Of a DNA stretch of 36,271 nucleotides, positions 32,065-36,271 are shown piece by piece. Origin of the DNA: Clostridium tetanomorphum (GTDB lineage: Bacteria; Bacillota; Clostridia; Clostridiales; Clostridiaceae). Below the pieces are notes generated by a model that ran no database searches, had not been told where the DNA came from, and saw only the letters and a list, made by a program, of their open reading frames with translations. Location: NCBI RefSeq assembly GCF_017873215.1, contig NZ_JAGGKA010000029.1, forward strand, positions 1-36,271, given 5' to 3'. Positions within the stretch are counted from its first letter, which is position 1; each line of letters opens with the position of its first letter. A program made the translations under genes and the position numbers.

Positions 32065-33177
32065 TTATTTAAAATTAAGCTTAGTAGAAGATCCTTCTAT
32101 GTCCACATGAACTTCAACATCTATTTCTGTATTTTTTAAAACTTCATTTAATTTTTCATGAGGATATTTAATATTAAATTCTTTTTCTACATTAAAAATA
32201 TCGAGATTTTTTTGCTTATATTCATTAAATACATCTTTACAAGAAAGTTCTATATTCCTTTCAGCACGTCTAGCTATGGTATAAATTTCACCATCTGTAA
32301 TATTAATACTATCTTGTGTCTCTCCAAAATTAGTTCTTACTTTTATTATTTTTTTTAGCTTAACAGAATTGCCATCGTAACTTAACTTTGTTTTAGTTTT
32401 ACTATTTCGTATTTCTAAAGTAACAAACTTTTCATCGTGCTCAGGATTTGATACTTCTAAGGTTCCACTTTTTACTTTATCTATTATAAAATTATATCCT
32501 TGGCTCTTATCTTTAGGCAGTCTATCTACCATTTTATCATCTTTAACTACTGCTCCTCCATCTATTCCAATTAAATCATTAATTTGATCCTCATTCATTT
32601 TAAGAACTGTTAATACACAAGTTCTAGATGGTTGTTCCCTTTTATTTAAATAATCATTAATACTTAATTCTACAGCTCTAGATGAAGTTCCTATATTATC
32701 CATAAGGTCTGTCAAAAAAATTCCTATATATTCTTCAGATTTAAATTTGCTCTTTAATAATCTTTCAACGTCACCTTCATATATTGCAATATACTGCCTA
32801 ACTAAAAATTCCTGATCTCTATCAAATAAATCTATAAAATTATCTATGCCATAAGCTGCTGCTTTTTCCGTAAATATTATTGCTTTATTCTGAGTTGCAT
32901 TTAATTTATAACTAGAAGATAATCCAACGTCTCTTATTGTCTCAAAAACAGTTTTTGCATTTCCTTTATATATAATCCTTTCTCCTTTTTCAGACCCAGC
33001 AGTAGCACTTCTATAAGGCTTAAATGTTTCCATATATAATATAGGATTGTTATCTTCATCTATATCCACTATAATACTAGTCATGAATAATACTCTATTT
33101 ATGTCCTTATAATTGAAACATCCATTAAAAATTAAGCACATACATATAATTAAACTAAGTTTAATTTTTTTCATCAT
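32065..33177 (-). CDS. Spore germination lipoprotein, GerC family (C subunit)
   Basis: About 370 residues. It has a lipoprotein signal (MMKKIKLSLIICMCLIFNGC) with the modified cysteine near residue 20, followed by the Ger(x)C domain, as in FNYKDINRVLFMTSIIVDIDE and ETFKPYRSA. It anchors on the outside of the spore inner membrane with the A and B subunits. Four ATG codons stand in tandem (33172-33183), with the ribosome site GGTGAGG just before them (33184-33190). ATG 33177 has a reasonable spacing of six, and 33174 is equally possible. It overlaps the end of the A-subunit gene by 17 bases. Confidence 0.9.
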   Translation of the reverse strand: MMKKIKLSLIICMCLIFNGCFNYKDINRVLFMTSIIVDIDEDNNPILYMETFKPYRSATAGSEKGERIIYKGNAKTVFETIRDVGLSSSYKLNATQNKAIIFTEKAAAYGIDNFIDLFDRDQEFLVRQYIAIYEGDVERLLKSKFKSEEYIGIFLTDLMDNIGTSSRAVELSINDYLNKREQPSRTCVLTVLKMNEDQINDLIGIDGGAVVKDDKMVDRLPKDKSQGYNFIIDKVKSGTLEVSNPEHDEKFVTLEIRNSKTKTKLSYDGNSVKLKKIIKVRTNFGETQDSINITDGEIYTIARRAERNIELSCKDVFNEYKQKNLDIFNVEKEFNIKYPHEKLNEVLKNTEIDVEVHVDIEGSSTKLNFK

Positions 33178-34567
33178 CATCATCCTCACCAATATTTTTC
33201 GATATATCCTGAAGGCTTCCTCTTAAAAGTAAATCTTTAAATTTAAAATTTTTCCACGTTCCCAATGGATATAGGTAAGGATAGCCTACAGACTCTAAAC
33301 TTGCTATATGTGCCACAAATGTAAGCATAATTATATAAAATCCAGGCAATCCAAGTAATGATGAAAATAAGATTATTAGAGGGGTCCATCCTGTAATGAC
33401 TGAATATAATTTGGGCACTAAAAAAGATGATATGGCTGAAATAGCCACTACCATTAACCCTATTTGTGAAGCCAATCCTGCTCCTATTGCTGCATCTCCT
33501 AATATTAGTGCTCCAACAATGCTCATAGCCTGACCTATTGGAGGGGGCAATCTAATACCCGCTTCTCTTAAAATTTGAAAGAAGAACATCATTAAATATA
33601 ATTCTACTACAGTTGGAAAAGGTACTCCCGCCCTAGATACTGCTAATCTAAATACAAAAACCGATGGTATTAATGAAAAATGATAGGTGGTTATAGCAAT
33701 ATAAAGCCCTGGTAATAAAGTTGATATTAAAAAACATACTTCTCTCAATACCCTTGTAAAATTTGTGTAATATTTATTTAAATAATAATCATCAGGCATT
33801 TGAAAATTTTCTATAAAAAAATGTGGCATAGTTACAGCAACAGGGGTTCCATCAATTATTACACCTACACGCCCTTCAAGTATTTTTGAACAAAATATAT
33901 CTGGCTTTTCAGTATATCCTACCGTGTCAAAAAATGTCTGCTTCTCTTTAAATTGTTCTTCAATATAATTTGACCCTATCGCAAAGTCTATATCTATACC
34001 ATTAAGTTTATTTCTTATTTTCTCTACTAGCTTATCTGAAGCAACGTCTTTTATGTAAGTGATAACTACTACTGTATTAGATTTTTTACCTATATAAAAA
34101 TTTTCAAATTTCAATTGAGAATTTTTTATTCTTCTTCTTATCAATGCTATATTATCAACAAATGTTTCATTAAACGCTTCCCTTGGTCCCTTTACTACAT
34201 CTTCTGTCACAGAGCTAGTAATAGCTCTTTTGCTAAACCCCTTTGCTTCACAATAAATCACTTCATTTGAAGTTTCCAAAATGATTAATACATCTCCTGA
34301 AAGAATATGTATTATAGCATCGTTAAAATCTTTGACATATCCTATTGAATTAGCTTCTAGTATTTGTTCTTTTATATTTTCTATATTAAAAATCGAATTT
34401 CTATTTATAGTTATAGGAGATATAATATAATCACTTATAAATTTTGAATCACATAAATTATCTATAAAAACAATATGAATTAATCCACTGGTGGTCATTA
34501 CTTCCCTATATTTAACATCCATGCTTTTATCTAATTTTTCCTTAATAAATTTTACATATTCACTCAT
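33161..34567 (-). CDS. Spore germinant receptor A subunit (GerA/GerKA family)
   Basis: 468 residues from the chosen start. A soluble N-terminal region (about 1-240) includes GDVLIILETSNEVIYCEAKG. It is followed by ILEGRVGVIIDGTPVAVTMP and a membrane part with several helices, including the family block REAGIRLPPPIGQAMSIVGA near residue 355. GerA-family A subunits form part of the receptor in the spore inner membrane. ATG 34567 is chosen, with GGTGAGG at 34571-34577, which is close. The gene ends in a run of aspartates encoded by the GAT repeat that gives gerC its tandem ATGs. The divergent B subunit gene lies 117 bp away. Confidence 0.93.
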   Translation of the reverse strand: MSEYVKFIKEKLDKSMDVKYREVMTTSGLIHIVFIDNLCDSKFISDYIISPITINRNSIFNIENIKEQILEANSIGYVKDFNDAIIHILSGDVLIILETSNEVIYCEAKGFSKRAITSSVTEDVVKGPREAFNETFVDNIALIRRRIKNSQLKFENFYIGKKSNTVVVITYIKDVASDKLVEKIRNKLNGIDIDFAIGSNYIEEQFKEKQTFFDTVGYTEKPDIFCSKILEGRVGVIIDGTPVAVTMPHFFIENFQMPDDYYLNKYYTNFTRVLREVCFLISTLLPGLYIAITTYHFSLIPSVFVFRLAVSRAGVPFPTVVELYLMMFFFQILREAGIRLPPPIGQAMSIVGALILGDAAIGAGLASQIGLMVVAISAISSFLVPKLYSVITGWTPLIILFSSLLGLPGFYIIMLTFVAHIASLESVGYPYLYPLGTWKNFKFKDLLLRGSLQDISKNIGEDDDDEKN

Positions 34568-34600
34568 ATTCCTCACCAATTATATTATTTGTTTATATGC

Positions 34601-34629
34601 GAATATTATTCTCTATATGGTAAATAATA
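34601..34629 (+). promoter_or_regulatory. SigG-like promoter of the B-subunit gene
   Basis: GAATA (34601-34605), a 17-base spacer, and AATAATA (34623-34629). The forespore SigG consensus is about GnATR, 17-18 bases, CATnnTA, so only the first base of the -10 box differs. A GAATA/AATAATA pair also occurs on the opposite strand (34607-34611 and 34583-34589) but leaves only a very short leader for the A gene. Confidence 0.4.
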
Positions 34630-34684
34630 ATAATTAGTAATATATACTAATATATCCAAATATGTTTTTTAAAAAGGTGAGTTC

Positions 34685-35767
34685 ATGAATAAAATAACTT
34701 CAAAGCAATTCGTTTTTCTTATATTTGCTATAACTATAGTCTCTTTAAAAACTTATCCTTCTATATTAATATTTGATAGCGGTAGGGATACTTGGATTTC
34801 GGTAATTATATCTTCTATAATTGCATTTTTATATTTTCTCTTTTGTTTGAAAGTTTTTCAAAAAACAAATTCCTATGACCTGCATTATATATATTGTAAC
34901 TCTGTAGGAAAATTTTTTGGCAATATATTTTTCTTTATTTTTATATTAGGATTATTCTTAACTTTAATAGAATGTGCGGGGGTAGAATCAAATTCTATGC
35001 ATACTAACTTGTTACTTGAAACTCCTGTATGGTACTTGCTTATATTTTTAATATTTCCAGCCATATATGTTGTTAGAAAAGGTAATAGAAGCATATTATC
35101 TGTAGCTATAATAGGAATGATTTTAATGATTTTAGCAGGAATTAACTTGGCCATCTTAACCAGTTCATATAAACATTATTCTTATTTATTGCCTATATTT
35201 GAAAATGGCATTACAAAAGGATTTATAGCTTCAATTTTAAAAAGTTTAGGATTATATGCTCATGTAACTATATCCTTTTTATATATAGATAGAGTCCATA
35301 AAAAAGATAAACTTTTAAAACATAGTCTATTAGGATTTCTTTTTGTAATACAAATGGAGATAATTGCCATGACGGGAGTTCTTTCCACTTTTCAAGCAGA
35401 CAGAGCAGTAAGACTAATATATCCTAAACTTGTACAAACACAGTTAATAAGTTACTGGAAATTTCTCGAAAGTGGTGAGTTATTTGTTATGCTTCAAACA
35501 ATAGGAGGATGGTATGTAAAATATATTCTTATATTGGATTGTACTATTAAATGTTTAAAAAATATTAATATAAAAAATAAATACATTATATACTTAATTA
35601 GTATTTTAGCTTTTATTACAACTGCCTATATAGCAGATGATTTATTATATCTTTTAAAATTCTTAAGTATATATACATATATATGTCTCATTAATTTTTT
35701 TGTTATACCTTGTATACTTATATTTATATTTTATATTAAACATAAAAAAGCTATAAAGAATAATTAA
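34685..35767 (+). CDS. Spore germinant receptor B subunit (GerB/GerKB family permease-like)
   Basis: 360 residues with about ten membrane helices and short loops, as in the GerAB/ArcD/ProY spore germination permease family. The start ITSKQFVFLIFAITIVSLKT and the central SILKSLGLYAHVTISFLYID fit that family. B subunits are thought to bind germinants. It is transcribed away from the A and C genes, the arrangement known for gerK of Clostridium perfringens. AAAAGGTGAG precedes ATG 34685. No clear terminator follows in the next 70 bp. Confidence 0.9.
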   Translation: MNKITSKQFVFLIFAITIVSLKTYPSILIFDSGRDTWISVIISSIIAFLYFLFCLKVFQKTNSYDLHYIYCNSVGKFFGNIFFFIFILGLFLTLIECAGVESNSMHTNLLLETPVWYLLIFLIFPAIYVVRKGNRSILSVAIIGMILMILAGINLAILTSSYKHYSYLLPIFENGITKGFIASILKSLGLYAHVTISFLYIDRVHKKDKLLKHSLLGFLFVIQMEIIAMTGVLSTFQADRAVRLIYPKLVQTQLISYWKFLESGELFVMLQTIGGWYVKYILILDCTIKCLKNINIKNKYIIYLISILAFITTAYIADDLLYLLKFLSIYTYICLINFFVIPCILIFIFYIKHKKAIKNN

Positions 35768-35839
35768 AACTACTTATTTTATCATAAATAATTTTCACTT
35801 CATTTGTAAAAATTCCAGCTATATTTTAAAGTTTTAATA

Positions 35840-35867
35840 TTGTTTTTTATCGCTTTTATGCTATAAT
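35840..35867 (+). promoter_or_regulatory. Extended -10 sigma-A promoter of zinc-ribbon gene
   Basis: TTGTTT (35840-35845), a 16-base spacer ending in TGC, and TATAAT (35862-35867). The extended -10 element is strong. Transcription would start near 35874, giving a leader of about 118 nt. Confidence 0.75.
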
Positions 35868-35873
35868 TTTACT

Positions 35874-35991
35874 TAAGAGATGTATTTCTCTTTATATTAA
35901 TGGTAGGTTAATTTGTTCAGGTAATTTAACTCCTTTGTCCTAGGAGAGTTATCCATGAAAAATTAATCCTATACAAAGGAGGTTTTTTATA
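35874..35991 (+). promoter_or_regulatory. Structured leader with alternative hairpins sequestering the ribosome site
   Basis: A small hairpin stands at the 5' end (AAGAGA 35875-35880 with 35887-35892). An outer stem pairs TAGGTTAATTT (35904-35914) with 35960-35971. Inside it, 35920-35933 pairs with 35943-35954. Alternatively CTCCTTTGT (35930-35938) is perfectly complementary to ACAAAGGAG (35973-35981), which contains the ribosome site. The two folds use the same bases, so they exclude each other. I do not recognise a known riboswitch. Confidence 0.5.
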
Positions 35992-36150
35992 ATGGCAGAC
36001 AAGAGTATTGTTTGTAAAGATTGTGGAAAAGAATTTTTATTTACAGAAGGAGAACAGGAATTCTACAAAGAAAAAGGTTTCGAAAATGATCCTGTAAGAT
36101 GTCCTGAATGTAGAAAAGCTAGAAAGACTGCAAGAAATAATAGAAGATAA
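35992..36150 (+). CDS. Small zinc-ribbon protein (zf-trcl type)
   Basis: 52 residues. It begins MADKSIVCKDCGKEFLFTEG, continues into a middle rich in glutamate and lysine, and ends with VRCPECRKARKTARNNRR. Two CxxC pairs (CKDC and CPEC) form one zinc ribbon, and the arginine-rich tail suggests nucleic acid binding. Small proteins of this kind are widespread in clostridia and their role is not established. AAAGGAGG (35975-35982 region) is a strong ribosome site 9-10 bases before ATG 35992, but it can be hidden by base pairing in the leader. A terminator follows directly. Confidence 0.85.
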   Translation: MADKSIVCKDCGKEFLFTEGEQEFYKEKGFENDPVRCPECRKARKTARNNRR

Positions 36151-36175
36151 AAGAGAGGTTTTACCTCTCTTTTTT
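36151..36175 (+). terminator. Terminator after small zinc-ribbon gene
   Basis: The 9-bp stem AAGAGAGGT (36151-36159) with ACCTCTCTT (36163-36171), a short loop and a T run. It starts immediately after the stop codon. Confidence 0.85.
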
Positions 36176-36193
36176 AATTGTCTATAAATAAAA

Positions 36194-36271
36194 CCACCTG
36201 CTATGCAGGTGTGTTCAGAAAAGCTTAAGCGTTGAAAAAAAACACCTCACTTTGATAGAATAGATATGGTT
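36194..36271 (+). mobile_element. Possible left end of an IS200/IS605-type element (cut by window edge)
   Basis: A 7-bp hairpin CACCTGC-TAT-GCAGGTG (36195-36211) is followed by about 60 bases without a gene. Subterminal hairpins of this sort mark the ends of IS200/IS605 elements, whose tnpA begins shortly inside. The possible ATG at 36266-36268 is too near the edge to judge. It is assigned from general resemblance only. Confidence 0.3.

Noticed and set aside
1-36271. CRISPR array, rRNA genes or replication origin
   Set aside because: No regularly spaced repeats, no rRNA sequence and no DnaA-box cluster were seen.

Overview
The window looks like chromosomal DNA of a spore-forming, anaerobic, low-GC Firmicute, most likely a Clostridium of the C. 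botulinum/C. sporogenes type. The evidence is the very AT-rich sequence, the clostridial butyryl-CoA pathway (crt, start of bcd) with a Rex operator and rex beside it, a GerA/GerC/GerB germinant receptor, spore coat and spore cell-wall enzymes, and strong AGGAGG-like ribosome sites. Species naming is inference. There is no rRNA, CRISPR array or complete prophage.

Layout. 1-1.8 kb: start of bcd, crt with promoter and Rex operator, then rex (all minus strand). 2.0-6.9 kb: an ABC-F ATPase, a degenerate receiver/zinc-ribbon protein, proC, and a LysM-GH18 spore-type hydrolase. 7.0-12.8 kb: a five-gene oligopeptide/dipeptide ABC importer (binding protein, two permeases, two ATPases) with a promoter about 200 nt upstream and a hairpin after the binding-protein gene. 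13.0-14.8 kb: tsaD, and divergently a RusA-like nuclease with an added zinc ribbon. 14.8-18.0 kb: a three-gene GlpA-like dehydrogenase operon whose leader carries a terminator-like hairpin. 18.2-21.4 kb: an L,D-transpeptidase and an amidase, convergent, with an IS3-family element between their stop codons. 21.6-22.4 kb: two small coat proteins and tRNA-Trp. 22.4-24.7 kb: a probable operon of a ZnuA-like lipoprotein lacking metal ligands, a bactofilin-like membrane protein and a zinc-ribbon protein. 24.8-30.1 kb: a tandem HD/HD-GYP protein, tsaE-tsaB-rimI, a large intergenic palindrome, tyrS, and an RMD1/DUF155 membrane protein. 30.2-32.0 kb: a small P-loop protein and an AlbA_2 protein. 32.1-35.8 kb: a gerK-like germinant receptor with A and C genes divergent from B. 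35.8-36.3 kb: a 52-residue zinc-ribbon protein behind a structured leader, and what may be the edge of an IS200/IS605 element.

Themes. Redox-controlled butyrate metabolism (Rex, crt, bcd); peptide uptake; t6A tRNA modification (tsaD, tsaE and tsaB, split between two loci); and spore biology (LysM-GH18, coat pair, germinant receptor, possibly the transpeptidase and amidase). The least familiar parts are the ZnuA-like/bactofilin-like/zinc-ribbon operon, the leader of the last zinc-ribbon gene with two exclusive folds, the IS that carries inward-facing terminators at both ends but has a mutated DDE motif, and the attenuator-like leader of the GlpA-like operon. Starts were moved from the longest frame wherever the ribosome site showed a better one (rex, proC, LysM-GH18, second peptide ATPase, GlpA-like gene, transposase, amidase, ZnuA-like gene, tyrS, gerA and gerC).
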